Source: Sulfurospirillum sp. (GTDB lineage: Bacteria; Campylobacterota; Campylobacteria; Campylobacterales; Arcobacteraceae). Taken from it: a stretch of DNA of 64,000 nucleotides. The stretch is from positions 186,001 through 250,000 of the forward strand of contig JAKZMJ010000015.1 in the NCBI GenBank assembly GCA_030491005.1, written 5' to 3'. The position numbers and the translations under genes were made by a program. The stretch's first letter is position 1. Each line of letters begins with the position of its first letter. The notes below the pieces were generated by a model that made no database searches, had not been told where the DNA came from, and saw only the letters and a program-made list of their open reading frames with translations. Shown piece after piece: positions 17,711 to 27,896 of this stretch.

Positions 17711-18220
17711 TTAGTGTTTTCCTACTTTTCCTAAAAAGAAAAGTCCAACAGATAATAAAGCAATAGAAATAGCAAAATAAAGCATATCTAAAGCTCCATC
17801 ATAGTTTGTGTGTAAAACTTTTTGAAAAAAGCTTACAATGAGTACCATCACAATGACTTTTGCAATTTTATCTTTTAATTGATCAAGTGTCTTAATTGAT
17901 AAAATACCACTATCTTTATTACTTTGAACTTCATCTATTTTTGAAATAAACAGTTCATACAAACCAAAAGAAAAAATCAATAATACAACAGCAATAAGAT
18001 ATAAATCAACTGCCCCAATGATTTTACTTACTACTATTTCATGAAAATTTTTAGGATGAAGTGAATTCATATATACATTTATAGTATATTTTAAAACTTC
18101 ATAAATATCCATTGAAGCAATTACAAAAAGTATAATCGCTCCAATTAAACCAAATATTACAGGGAATAAAACAAAAAGTCGAACATTCCACATAGTTTTT
18201 TCAAAAAGTTTCTCAAGCAT
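17711..18220 (-). CDS. UPF0114 (YqhA) family membrane protein
   Basis: This 169-residue protein has four predicted membrane helices (about 16-38, 60-90, 120-140 and 147-165). It carries the family features RLFVLFPVIFGLIGAI, a conserved segment around VDLYLIAVVLLIFSFGLYELFIS, and LKDKIAKVIVMVL. The biochemical function of the family is unknown. Its start is one base beyond the asd stop codon, so the two are translationally coupled, and hemE follows. The context is a housekeeping operon rather than a transport locus. Confidence 0.9.
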   Translation of the reverse strand: MLEKLFEKTMWNVRLFVLFPVIFGLIGAIILFVIASMDIYEVLKYTINVYMNSLHPKNFHEIVVSKIIGAVDLYLIAVVLLIFSFGLYELFISKIDEVQSNKDSGILSIKTLDQLKDKIAKVIVMVLIVSFFQKVLHTNYDGALDMLYFAISIALLSVGLFFLGKVGKH

Positions 18221-18221
18221 T

Positions 18222-19256
18222 TTAATCGTTTTCTAATTCAATCCATTTTAAAGCAATACGAACTGAATTAGTTGCAGCCCCTACTCTTACTTGATCAGCT
18301 ACATTAAAATAATGTAGCATATTGTTAGAATATAAATCTTTTCTTAATCTTCCAACATAAGTTATATCTGTATCTGTTGAAATAATAGGCATAGGATAAG
18401 AATTGTTTTTTAAATCATCTATTACTTCTATATTCTCAAACTGTTCTAATGCTGTTCTAACTTCATTTATATTAATATCAATATCTTCATTAAATGTAAT
18501 AGTAATAGCTTCACTATGGCTTCTTAAGACAGGAACTCTAACACAAGTTGCAGCTATTGCTATATCTTTATGTAAAATTTTTTGTGTTTCATTAATCATT
18601 TTCATTTCTTCTTTAGTAAAAGAATTATCTTGTGCTACATCTACTTGTGGTATTACATTTAGTGCTATTTGATGAGCAAATTGTTCTTTCTTACTATCAC
18701 TTAATTTAAAAGCAAAAAAATCTTGCATTTGAGTAACAAGCTCTTCCATACCAGCTTTTCCAGCACCACTTACTGCTTGATAAGTTGCTACATCTACTCT
18801 TTTAATACCATATAAATCATCAAGTGGTTTTAGACTTAAAACCATTTGAATAGTTGAACAATTTGGATTTGCAATAATTCCCGTTTCTTTCCACAAAGCA
18901 ATATCTTGTGGATTAACTTCAGGTACAACTAAAGGAACATTTTTTTGCATTCTAAAATGACTTGTATTATCAATAACAACAGCACCTGCTTCAACTGCAT
19001 ATTTGGCAAATTGTTCTGATACATTTCCACCAGCACTAAAAAAAGCGATATCTACTTCATTTTCTTCAAAACAAGTATTAGTTAATTCTAGTACTGCATA
19101 TTCTTTATTTTTATAAGTTATTTTATTACCTATACTTCTTGCACTTGCAAGTGGAACTATATTATTAACTGGAAAATCATAATCTTCCATTACTCTAAAA
19201 AGTTCTTCTCCAACTGCGCCAGTTGCACCTACAACTGCTACATTAAATTTTCTCAT
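18222..19256 (-). CDS. asd: Aspartate-semialdehyde dehydrogenase
   Basis: The 344 residues start with the NADP-binding GATGAVG (10-16). The catalytic cysteine is C133 in NPNCSTIQM, the substrate loop is AVSGAGKAG, and the active-site histidine is in VPVLRSHSEAITI. The cytosolic enzyme reduces aspartyl phosphate to aspartate semialdehyde, the branch point to lysine, diaminopimelate, threonine and methionine. It starts 6 bases downstream of the gyrA stop and ends one base before the UPF0114 gene, within a tight four-gene operon. Confidence 0.97.
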   Translation of the reverse strand: MRKFNVAVVGATGAVGEELFRVMEDYDFPVNNIVPLASARSIGNKITYKNKEYAVLELTNTCFEENEVDIAFFSAGGNVSEQFAKYAVEAGAVVIDNTSHFRMQKNVPLVVPEVNPQDIALWKETGIIANPNCSTIQMVLSLKPLDDLYGIKRVDVATYQAVSGAGKAGMEELVTQMQDFFAFKLSDSKKEQFAHQIALNVIPQVDVAQDNSFTKEEMKMINETQKILHKDIAIAATCVRVPVLRSHSEAITITFNEDIDININEVRTALEQFENIEVIDDLKNNSYPMPIISTDTDITYVGRLRKDLYSNNMLHYFNVADQVRVGAATNSVRIALKWIELEND

Positions 19257-19262
19257 TTTTAT

Positions 19263-21851
19263 TTATTCCTTATCTTTTTGTATATCATCAATTAAAGAAC
19301 TTATTTCTTTATCTTTATTTGTATTGTTTTTAAACTCATCACTAGGTGTACTAATTATATCTCCATTAGCATTTCTAATTATAACATTACCATTTTCATC
19401 TAATTCTAACTCTTCATCTTCTTTTGGGCATTTTGCAATTGATACAACTTTATCACCTTTTTCAACATTAACAATAATAACACCAGAAGTATTTCGCCCT
19501 GCTTTTCTAATACTTTGCATATCAACTCTAATCATTTTTCCAATAGAAGTTAATATCATAAGGTCTTGTGTATCATCAACTAAAACTTCACCGATAACAT
19601 TACCTGTTTTATTAGATAGTTTCATAGATATAACACCAGAACCAGCTCTATTTGTTAATCTATATTCTTGTACTGTTGTTCTTTTTCCAATACCTTTTTC
19701 AGATACACATAATAATTCTTGCTCTTCAGTATCAATAACATCAGCATCTACAACAAAATCTAAATCTCGTTTAAATTTAATACCTCGTACACCTCTTGTA
19801 GTTCTACCTTGATCTCGTGTTTTATTAATATCAAATCTAATACATTGACCCAAAGAAGTAAAAATCATCAAGAATTGTGAAGAAGCATCTGTGATTTTAG
19901 CAGTTACTATTTCATCAAGTTCATCTAAGACAATAGCTCTTACACCATTTGATCTAATATTTGAAAAATCTGATAGTGATGTTCTTTTTACAATACCATT
20001 TTTAGTAAAAAATGCTAAAGATTTACTTTCATCAAAATCACTTGTAGGAATAATTTCCATAATCTTTTCATCAGGTCTTAGGTTAATTAAATTAACAACA
20101 GCTTTACCTTTTGCAATTCTACTACCTTCTGGAATTTTATATACCTTTAACCAATATAATTGTCCCATATTTGTAACAAACATCAAGGTATCATGAGTAT
20201 TTGATACAAAAAATCTTTCGATAAAATCATCATCATGGGTAGTAACAGCAACTTTACCTTTACCACCTCGTCTTTGTTTTTCGTACAATTTAATAGGTAC
20301 TCTTTTTACATAACCATTATGAGTAATAGTTACAACCATTGGCTCATTTGGAATTAAATCTTCAATATCAATCTCTTCATACGAATCTTCAATTTGAGTT
20401 CTTCTTGGAGTTGAGTATTTTTCTTTAATTTCTAATAACTCTTCTTTGATAATCTCATTTAATCTATCTTCTGATTTTAATATAGCTTCAAGCTCAGCAA
20501 TTAAAGCTAACAATTCTTGATATTCAGCTTCTAATTTATCTCTTTGAAGACCTGTTAATCTTCCTAATCTCATATCTAAAATAGCCTGAGATTGGATTTG
20601 TGAAAGCTCAAATCTTTCTTGTAGTTTTTCTCTTGCATTTGCATCATTACTTGAAGCTCTTATGATTTTAACTACTTCATCAATATTATCTAAAGCAATT
20701 TTTAAACCTTCTAATATATGAGCTCTAGCTTTTGCCTTTTCTAAATCAAAGATAGTTCTTCTTATAATTACAGTTTTTCTATGCGATAAAAAAACACTTA
20801 ATACCTCTGGGAGTTTAAATACTTTTGGTTCTTTATTATGAACAGCTAACATAATAATTCCAAAAGTAGTTTCCAGTGGAGTTGATTTATATAAATTATT
20901 TAATACAATTTCACCCATAGTATCTTTTTTAAGCTCAATTACAACTCGAATACCATCTCTATCTGATTCATCTCTTACTTCTGAAATACCTTCAATAGCT
21001 TTATCTTTTGCCAAATTTGCAATTTGTTCAATTAGGCGTGATTTATTTACTTGATAAGGAAGTTCATCTATTACTATAACTTCTCTTTTTCCTTTGGTTT
21101 CTATATGATGTTTTGCTCTAATTTTAACACGACCTCGTCCTGTATTATAAGCATCTATAATTCCACGACGACCAAATATAGTTCCACCTGTTGGAAAATC
21201 AGGTCCTTTTATAAACTGCATTAATTCATCAGCTGTAACATCTGGATTATCAATCATATATAAAATTGCATCTAATAACTCAGCTAAATTATGTGGTGGT
21301 ATTTTTGTAGCCATTCCAACAGCAATACCCTCAGAACCATTCATAAGTAAAGTAGGAACTCTTGTAGGCATAACAGCTGGTTCTCTTACAGTGTCATCAT
21401 AGTTTGATACAAAATTCACAGTATCTTTGTCAATATCTTTTAATATATCTTCAGAAACTTTTGTCATTCTAGCTTCTGTATATCTCATAGCAGCAGCATT
21501 ATCACCATCAACAGAACCAAAGTTTCCTTGACCATCTATTAAAGGTTCTCTCATTGAGAAATTTTGAGCCATACGAACAAGTGCATCATAAACAGAAGTA
21601 TCTCCATGAGGATGGTACTTACCAATAACATCACCCACAATTCTAGCAGACTTTTTATATGCAGCTTTTGAACTTAAATTCAAATCATGCATGGCATATA
21701 ATATTCTTCGATGAACTGGTTTTAATCCATCTTTAGCATCAGGCAATGCTCGACCAATAATAACACTCATTGAGTAATCTAAATATGAAGATTGTACAGA
21801 TTTTTCAATATTAATATCAACAATATCTTGGTTTTCGAAAAGGTTTTCCAT
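19263..21851 (-). CDS. gyrA: DNA gyrase subunit A
   Basis: The 862 residues carry the full GyrA plan. The catalytic tyrosine is Y124 in [11 protein letters not shown]. The quinolone-resistance region reads [10 protein letters not shown], with Thr85 and Asp89 at the positions equivalent to E. coli Ser83 and Asp87. This is the susceptible form; Thr85Ile is the resistance change described in Arcobacter. The C-terminal beta-pinwheel contains the GyrA box QRRGGKGK (about residue 534), so it is gyrase and not topoisomerase IV. The acidic tail ends in Asp/Glu/Lys-rich sequence. The gene is first in the operon with asd, UPF0114 and hemE, and its promoter must lie within or just before the 144-bp gap behind the type I secretion operon. 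Confidence 0.98.
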   Translation of the reverse strand: MENLFENQDIVDINIEKSVQSSYLDYSMSVIIGRALPDAKDGLKPVHRRILYAMHDLNLSSKAAYKKSARIVGDVIGKYHPHGDTSVYDALVRMAQNFSMREPLIDGQGNFGSVDGDNAAAMRYTEARMTKVSEDILKDIDKDTVNFVSNYDDTVREPAVMPTRVPTLLMNGSEGIAVGMATKIPPHNLAELLDAILYMIDNPDVTADELMQFIKGPDFPTGGTIFGRRGIIDAYNTGRGRVKIRAKHHIETKGKREVIVIDELPYQVNKSRLIEQIANLAKDKAIEGISEVRDESDRDGIRVVIELKKDTMGEIVLNNLYKSTPLETTFGIIMLAVHNKEPKVFKLPEVLSVFLSHRKTVIIRRTIFDLEKAKARAHILEGLKIALDNIDEVVKIIRASSNDANAREKLQERFELSQIQSQAILDMRLGRLTGLQRDKLEAEYQELLALIAELEAILKSEDRLNEIIKEELLEIKEKYSTPRRTQIEDSYEEIDIEDLIPNEPMVVTITHNGYVKRVPIKLYEKQRRGGKGKVAVTTHDDDFIERFFVSNTHDTLMFVTNMGQLYWLKVYKIPEGSRIAKGKAVVNLINLRPDEKIMEIIPTSDFDESKSLAFFTKNGIVKRTSLSDFSNIRSNGVRAIVLDELDEIVTAKITDASSQFLMIFTSLGQCIRFDINKTRDQGRTTRGVRGIKFKRDLDFVVDADVIDTEEQELLCVSEKGIGKRTTVQEYRLTNRAGSGVISMKLSNKTGNVIGEVLVDDTQDLMILTSIGKMIRVDMQSIRKAGRNTSGVIIVNVEKGDKVVSIAKCPKEDEELELDENGNVIIRNANGDIISTPSDEFKNNTNKDKEISSLIDDIQKDKE

Positions 21852-21890
21852 TTAATAATACCTTAGTATAAAAATTGATTCATAATAGCT

Positions 21891-21935
21891 AAAAAAAGCT
21901 TAGCATTTGTTCAAAAAAATGATTAACACTAAGCT
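21891..21935 (-). terminator. Probable rho-independent terminator of the type I secretion operon
   Basis: In minus-strand RNA, AGCTTAG (plus 21929-21935) pairs with CTAAGCT (plus 21897-21903), extended by a few inner pairs, and is followed by a run of seven U (plus A-run 21891-21897). It lies 61-105 bases past the hlyD-like stop codon and just before gyrA. The loop is long (about 25 nt) but contains further short pairing. A 14-nt palindrome overlaps the upstream arm at 21931-21944. Confidence 0.55.
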
Positions 21936-21995
21936 AATTAGCTTTAAGAAAAATTTATATAAGATAAGAATAATTTTGCGATAAGTTATATGATT

Positions 21996-23270
21996 TTATT
22001 TTTCGCTTAAAGCATTTTTATTTATATTTTTCAATGGTTTAAGAATATATTCTAATATAGTTTTAGAACCTGATAATATATTAATATTTGCTACCATTCC
22101 TGCTAAAATTGGTAAATCAGGTGCAAAGTTATTGACTTTTACTTTTACTTTTACAAGATAAAAAACATTACCACTTCTATCTTCAAAACTATCAGGGGAA
22201 ATAGATATTAGTTTTCCTTCAAGTAAACCATATTTTGAAAAGTCATAAGCTGTGATTTCTACAGATACTTTTTGGTCTTTCCATATCAATGCCCTACTTG
22301 ATGTAGGTATTTTTGCCTCAATTGTTAAAGAAGTATCAATAGGAGTAATCTCAGCCATCTTATCACCAGCTTTAACTATACCACCAAGGGTATAGAAAAA
22401 TAATTTATTTATGATACCATTTACAGGAGAGATTACAAACTTTCTTAATTCTCTATCTGAGTTTGCTCTGTTTTTTTCTATTAATTTATTAATTTCAGCC
22501 TTATAAATAGAATATTTATTTAAGTACCTTGACCTAATCTCTGATTTTACTGTATCTATTTTATAATTAGCTTCTTTTATTTGTTCTTTTATAATAGGTA
22601 TATTGTTTCTTGTTTCAGAAAGTCTAGTTACTATGTTTTGTTTTTTTGATAATTCATTAATATATTGTTTTTTTGAAACTACTTTATTTCTATATAGTGT
22701 GTCTTGTATTTTCATATTTTCTTGTGCTAGATTTAGCTCGATTATTAAGTTGCTTAATTTTGTATTTACTTCTATTAGTTTATATTCTTTTTGTTTGAGT
22801 TGATTTCTAGCTGTATCTATTGTATTTTTATTATTTGCCACATCTTCATTAAATATTCTTTTTTCATTTGCTATGATATCAGGTATTTTTTTTCTCATTT
22901 CTTTTGGAAAAGTTATTTTCTTTTTATTATCTATGAATGCCTTTAGTCTTATTTCTCTCGCTTTATATGATAATAAATCCATTTTTTTACTTATAGAATC
23001 AGCTTTAAAAAAAGCATTTGACAAGGTATAAATCACTTGTCCTTTTTTAACCACTTCTCCTTCACTTACTTTTATCTCAGCTATTATTCCACCTTCAAAG
23101 TTTTGTAAAATCTTTGTTTTACCAGAGGGTACAACTTTTCCACTTCCTCTTACAACTTCTTCAACTTCACTAATAGAAGCCCAAATCATAAAAATAATAA
23201 AAAATAACATTATAGGGATAACAGAAATATAATAATTCCAACTAGACTCTTCAAATAATTTACTATTCAT
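21996..23270 (-). CDS. Type I secretion membrane fusion protein, HlyD family
   Basis: The 424 residues have a short cytoplasmic start, one membrane helix (about 14-32), and the family segment VEEVVRGSGKVVPSGKTKI. The biotinyl-lipoyl half GGIIAEIKVSEGEVVKKGQ is followed by about 170 residues of coiled-coil hairpin. The second half (GIINKLFFYTLGGIVKAGD) and the C-terminal barrel YDFSKYGLLEGKLISISPD close the protein. It bridges the inner-membrane ABC exporter to a TolC-like outer-membrane channel. It starts 3 bases after the exporter stop codon. No outer-membrane component is in the window, so that must be supplied from elsewhere. It is the last gene of the operon. Confidence 0.93.
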   Translation of the reverse strand: MNSKLFEESSWNYYISVIPIMLFFIIFMIWASISEVEEVVRGSGKVVPSGKTKILQNFEGGIIAEIKVSEGEVVKKGQVIYTLSNAFFKADSISKKMDLLSYKAREIRLKAFIDNKKKITFPKEMRKKIPDIIANEKRIFNEDVANNKNTIDTARNQLKQKEYKLIEVNTKLSNLIIELNLAQENMKIQDTLYRNKVVSKKQYINELSKKQNIVTRLSETRNNIPIIKEQIKEANYKIDTVKSEIRSRYLNKYSIYKAEINKLIEKNRANSDRELRKFVISPVNGIINKLFFYTLGGIVKAGDKMAEITPIDTSLTIEAKIPTSSRALIWKDQKVSVEITAYDFSKYGLLEGKLISISPDSFEDRSGNVFYLVKVKVKVNNFAPDLPILAGMVANINILSGSKTILEYILKPLKNINKNALSEK

Positions 23271-23273
23271 AAC

Positions 23274-25409
23274 TTACTTCTTTTGTTGTAGTGCATTTAG
23301 CACAGAATTTTTAGGACCATCTGCTACAATCTTACCATCTCTTAAGACAATGACTCTATCAACTAGCTCCAAAGCTGCAAATCTATGAGTTATAACTATT
23401 AGAGTTTTATCATGTAATATCTCTCTCATATGAGAAATAATAGTTTTTTCCAAGCCTATGTCCAAGCCTGTCGTAGGTTCATCTAATATTAGTATTGAAG
23501 GATTTTTTAAAATAGCACGAGCAAGGGCTACTAAATGCCTTTGACCTACAGATAAGTTTGAACCTCTCTCTCCTACTTGTAAGGCATCGCCTTGCCCTGT
23601 TTTTTTAACCAAGTCTTCTAAACCTGTTATTTTAATAAGCTCCATCATTTTTTCTTTACTAATTGGTGCTTGTAGCTCGATGTTTTCTTTAAGAGTGCCT
23701 GAAAATAAAAATGGCTCTTGAGGCATTACTCCAATATTTTGACGAATTTCAACAGGATGCAGGGTCGATATTTCATGACCATCTAAAAATATACTACCTT
23801 TTGATGGCATATCAAGACCTGTTAGAAGTCTTAAAAAAGTTGTTTTTCCTGCTCCTGTTTGACCAATAATTCCTACTTTCTCCCCTGCTTTTATCTTCAA
23901 AGAACAATCATCTAATGAAGGATATTTACTATTTTTATAAAAAAAGCTAACCTTAGAAAACTCTATATCACCTTTTAATGTTCCTATTCCTATTTCTAAA
24001 TTTTTATCATTTTCTAGTGGTAAATGCCAAAAATCATTTATGTTATTTAAAGATTCTTTTATTTCTTTTAGTTTAATTAACATCATAGAAGTTTGAATAA
24101 TAGGAACCATAGCTCTACTTGTTAAAATAGTAACAGCTATTAAGCCCCCTACAGTTAGGTTTTTATTCGCTATTTCAAAAACTCCTACAACAATTACAAG
24201 CATAGTAACAAATTGTACGATTGTTTGTGATAGGTTCATCGAAAATACATTTAAAGATTGAATTCGCAAAGCAACTGAATCTGTAAGGGCTACTAGTTTT
24301 CTCCAATTAAAAAGTTTTGTAGCACTTGCATTTGATAATTTGATTATCTCACTACCTTGTATGGTTTCAACTAAAAAGCTATGTTTTGATTGTACATTTT
24401 CTATATTCTTTTTACTTAAATTAGATATTGGAATTTGCATAATTATATTAAAGACAAGAATAAACAAAGCCACAAATATAGGCACAGCAGCAACAGCAGG
24501 TGATATTATAAAAATCACAGCAACGGCTATAAAGAAAAAAGGTAAATCAATAACTTGCAAAATTGATTTTGTAGCAATAAAATCTCTAATTTGATGTAAT
24601 TCTCTAAATAAATTAGCCTTAGTACCAACTAACATATTATCGTATTGTGCTTGTATTTGTAAAATTCGTCGCATAAGTTCTTCTTCTAAGTGAACTCCTA
24701 ATTTTTTACCTACTTTTTCTATTATATGATTTCTAACACTTTTAAAATATATATCAAAAAGTAATATCACAACAACACCACTTGCTAATACGAAAAGTGT
24801 TTCAGTAGCATTGTTTGGTACAACTCTATCATATACACTCATAGTAAACAAAGGAACAGCAAGAGCAAAAAGGTTAATAAAGAATGTTAAAAATCCTATT
24901 TCAATATATGATCTCCAAAATGTTTTAACAGGGTCCCAAAACCAACTTTTATTTTTATCAATTTCTAATGTATCTACTTTTTTAGGATCTCTAAAAATTA
25001 AAATCGAAGTTTTGAATTTTTTTAAAAATCTAAAATTTTCTTTTATTTTTTTATTTGTAATTGGATCGTATAGATAAACATCTCTATCTTTTTTTAAGAG
25101 TATAAAAGGTTTATTCTTTTTATCTAAAATTATACAAGGAAAAAAATGATTAGGAATGTCTATCGCATTGATTTTTTTTTCAACACAAGTAAGACCAACT
25201 TCATTGGCTAAATCCATAACAAGCTCACTTGTAAAACCATCTTTACTCATAGCAGATAAGCTTAATATAGTTTCAAAAGATATTTCTCCAAAATAAAAAT
25301 CTAAAATATATTTTAAGGAATATAAAAGAGGATAATTCTCTCTATTCTCATCGTTATCTATAAAATTTATATCTTGTACTTCTTCTTCTTTGTTTATTTC
25401 TTCTTCCAC
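23274..25409 (-). CDS. Type I secretion ABC exporter with C39-like domain (HlyB/LssB/LapB type)
   Basis: The 711 residues hold an acidic N-terminal tail, a C39-peptidase-like domain (about 25-150), six membrane helices (about 165-450) and an ATPase domain. That domain has Walker A GQTGAGKTT, signature LSVGQRHLVALARA and Walker B ILILDEPTTGLD. In the C39-like domain the position of the catalytic Cys is occupied by other residues (PLLYSLKYILDF), so it probably binds substrate without cutting a leader, as in RTX exporters. The start is GTG (25407-25409), with an AGG 8 bases before it. It lies 13 bases after the methyltransferase-TPR fusion gene. The likely substrate is the giant RTX protein encoded upstream in the same operon. 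Confidence 0.93.
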   Translation of the reverse strand: MEEEINKEEEVQDINFIDNDENRENYPLLYSLKYILDFYFGEISFETILSLSAMSKDGFTSELVMDLANEVGLTCVEKKINAIDIPNHFFPCIILDKKNKPFILLKKDRDVYLYDPITNKKIKENFRFLKKFKTSILIFRDPKKVDTLEIDKNKSWFWDPVKTFWRSYIEIGFLTFFINLFALAVPLFTMSVYDRVVPNNATETLFVLASGVVVILLFDIYFKSVRNHIIEKVGKKLGVHLEEELMRRILQIQAQYDNMLVGTKANLFRELHQIRDFIATKSILQVIDLPFFFIAVAVIFIISPAVAAVPIFVALFILVFNIIMQIPISNLSKKNIENVQSKHSFLVETIQGSEIIKLSNASATKLFNWRKLVALTDSVALRIQSLNVFSMNLSQTIVQFVTMLVIVVGVFEIANKNLTVGGLIAVTILTSRAMVPIIQTSMMLIKLKEIKESLNNINDFWHLPLENDKNLEIGIGTLKGDIEFSKVSFFYKNSKYPSLDDCSLKIKAGEKVGIIGQTGAGKTTFLRLLTGLDMPSKGSIFLDGHEISTLHPVEIRQNIGVMPQEPFLFSGTLKENIELQAPISKEKMMELIKITGLEDLVKKTGQGDALQVGERGSNLSVGQRHLVALARAILKNPSILILDEPTTGLDIGLEKTIISHMREILHDKTLIVITHRFAALELVDRVIVLRDGKIVADGPKNSVLNALQQKK

Positions 25410-25422
25410 TAAATCAGCCTAT

Positions 25423-27870
25423 TTATTTTAATTTTATTTTATATTGTTTAGAAAATTTTGCTACAATAGACTGAAAAACACCAGCCCAAACTCTATTTGT
25501 TTTTTGTCTAAATAATTTAGCACTTGGATACCATTTCGTACTCTCGCCCTTATTTCCCCATCGCCAATCAGGTATCTTTTGAAGAGGTATCCAAACAGGA
25601 ACATTTAAAGCACCAGCTAAATGAGCTACAGATGTATCTGAAGAAATTACCAAATCTAGCTCCATCATTAAAGATGCAGTTTTAGAAAAATCACTTAGTT
25701 TATTCGTAATATCAATAATCTTATTTTCATAAGATAATCTTTTTATATCTTCTTTTTCTGCTCCAACTTGTAAAGAATAGACATTAACTCTATTACTATT
25801 AATAAAAGGTTCAAGGTATTTTAAATCAAAGACTTTTCCATCATAGCTCTCTCCTGTAACCGAAGCACTCCAACAAATACCTATATTTATCTTAGATTTT
25901 TCTTTTTTAATCTCAAATTCCTTATCTTTTTGTGCAAATAAATAAGGATATTGCTTAGGTAAATCATTAAAAGATTTCATATCTAAAATATAAGGAATAC
26001 TCATAATTGGTATATGATAATCAAAAGTTGGAGTTTGCTCACTTCTATTTGTCAAAATATCAATTTGAGGAATACTTTTAAATAAATTTGTTAATTCATC
26101 TCTACATTTTACTGCTATTTTACATTTATATTTTTCTTTTAGAAGAGGTAAAAAACGAATAAACTCAATAGAATCACCAAAACCTTGTTCTGAATGTAAA
26201 AGTAAAGTTTTACCCTCAATATTCATATCTCTTTTAAGCATAGTTTTTGAAAAAATTTCTTTGTACATTATCATATGAGATATCATTTCTTCTTTTTTAA
26301 ATCTCCATTCATACTCTTTCCAACCATTTTTAAAGTCTTCTTTTGCTAAATACATAGTAGCTAAATCAAAATGTGCATTTTCAAAATCAGGATTAAGTTC
26401 TATTGCTTTTTTATATGATTCAATAGATTTTTTAGAAAAACTTAGATATTTATATGATGTTCCTATATTACTATGGGCATTTGAACCAGTTGGATCTAAA
26501 GCAATAGATTTTTCATGATATTTAGCAGCTGTTTTATAATCGTATAGTTTATTATAAACATTTCCTAAGTTTGTATATGCTCCTGCGTGATTTGGCAAAT
26601 ATTCAATAGCCATTTTTAAGTATTTTATAGCATTATCATGATCTTTATTTTTATTATATGTTGCACCTAAGTTTGAGTACACTTCATAATACTTGGGGTC
26701 TACTTGTAAAGCTATTTTAAAAACTTCTATTGCTTCTTTATATTTCTTTTGCTTATATAATACAACAGCTATATTATTAATAGCCTTTGTATATTTTGGA
26801 TTAAGTTCTATTGCTTTTTTATAGCACTGTAAAGCTTTTGTAAGCTGGTTCATATTCTCATAAACCATAGCTAGATTATTATAAGTATTATAGTTATTTT
26901 TATCAAGTTTAATACAATCATGAAAAGCTTGTATTGACATCTTATAGTTTTTTATATCTTTAAAAGCATTTCCAAGATTATTATATGTCATTATATGCTT
27001 TGGATTTAATTTTATAACTTCAATATAATGATATATAGCTTTTTGTGTATCTCCTAATGTCTTGTAAATTACACCTATATTCGCATGTGATTCTACAGAT
27101 TTTGGATTGTTTTTAAGAATTTTTATATATATTTCTTGTGCTTTTTTAAATTCTTTATTCTCATATGAACTTAAAGCTTCTTTTGCTAAGCTCTTTTCTT
27201 CTTCGCTCATATAAAATATAGTACCTTTATTGTTTTTTAGAAATGAGATAAATGTATTCTCAGAAATTTTTTTACTTGAACTGCTAATAGGCAAAACATC
27301 ATTATTTAATTCTTCAAATTCTAATTTTAATAATTCATGTAAATTTATTCCGTTATTTATCCATCCCTTATTTGTTGGTACTGCTGATATTTTATTATTT
27401 AAAACATAAAATAAAGCATCTTTTTTAATAACATTTTTTATCAAAATAATATCTACAAAAGGTTCAATACAATGCTGTAAAACCCATAGACAAATAGCAG
27501 CATCAACTTTAAAGCCATCTATAATCATACCTCTTAAATCATTAGGAGATACAACTTTAAAATTATCATGATTTACATATTTTATAGCCTTTTCTCTCAT
27601 AGAACTTGAAATATCAACTCCAATTACCTTACAATTGAATTTGTCAATAAGTTTTTTTGATAATCTTCCTATTCCACAACCATAATCTAGTATTAGCATT
27701 TTTTCATTTATTTTTAAAAAATCAGATATAGAATTTGTTAAAAACAATGTTTCTTTATCCCATCTCTCTTCTGTATCTACACCATCTTCTTTAGTAAGAA
27801 TAATATTTTTAGCTTCTTCTATTGAATTAGTGTCAAATATTTTAGGATTATAATAGTAATTTTCTTTCAT
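25423..27870 (-). CDS. Methyltransferase-TPR-glycosyltransferase-like fusion protein
   Basis: There are three parts in 815 residues. The first (1 to about 215) is a class I SAM-dependent methyltransferase with motif I LDYGCGIGRL (61-70) and the acidic VIGVDIS strand. The second (about 226-535) is about nine TPR repeats, nearly canonical (for example AIELNPKYTKAINNIAVVLY). The third (about 555-800) resembles GT9/heptosyltransferase-like domains found fused to TPRs: HSEQGFGDSIEFIRF near its start, NIGICWSAS, and the sugar-nucleotide-site-like ISSDTSVAHLAGALNVPVW near its end. TPR-linked glycosyltransferases often modify proteins. Its position between the RTX gene and the exporter suggests that the RTX protein or a partner is the target. 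Glycan and acceptor are unknown. Confidence 0.82.
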   Translation of the reverse strand: MKENYYYNPKIFDTNSIEEAKNIILTKEDGVDTEERWDKETLFLTNSISDFLKINEKMLILDYGCGIGRLSKKLIDKFNCKVIGVDISSSMREKAIKYVNHDNFKVVSPNDLRGMIIDGFKVDAAICLWVLQHCIEPFVDIILIKNVIKKDALFYVLNNKISAVPTNKGWINNGINLHELLKLEFEELNNDVLPISSSSKKISENTFISFLKNNKGTIFYMSEEEKSLAKEALSSYENKEFKKAQEIYIKILKNNPKSVESHANIGVIYKTLGDTQKAIYHYIEVIKLNPKHIMTYNNLGNAFKDIKNYKMSIQAFHDCIKLDKNNYNTYNNLAMVYENMNQLTKALQCYKKAIELNPKYTKAINNIAVVLYKQKKYKEAIEVFKIALQVDPKYYEVYSNLGATYNKNKDHDNAIKYLKMAIEYLPNHAGAYTNLGNVYNKLYDYKTAAKYHEKSIALDPTGSNAHSNIGTSYKYLSFSKKSIESYKKAIELNPDFENAHFDLATMYLAKEDFKNGWKEYEWRFKKEEMISHMIMYKEIFSKTMLKRDMNIEGKTLLLHSEQGFGDSIEFIRFLPLLKEKYKCKIAVKCRDELTNLFKSIPQIDILTNRSEQTPTFDYHIPIMSIPYILDMKSFNDLPKQYPYLFAQKDKEFEIKKEKSKINIGICWSASVTGESYDGKVFDLKYLEPFINSNRVNVYSLQVGAEKEDIKRLSYENKIIDITNKLSDFSKTASLMMELDLVISSDTSVAHLAGALNVPVWIPLQKIPDWRWGNKGESTKWYPSAKLFRQKTNRVWAGVFQSIVAKFSKQYKIKLK

Positions 27871-27896
27871 AATATAAATCTACCTTTTTATAGTGT

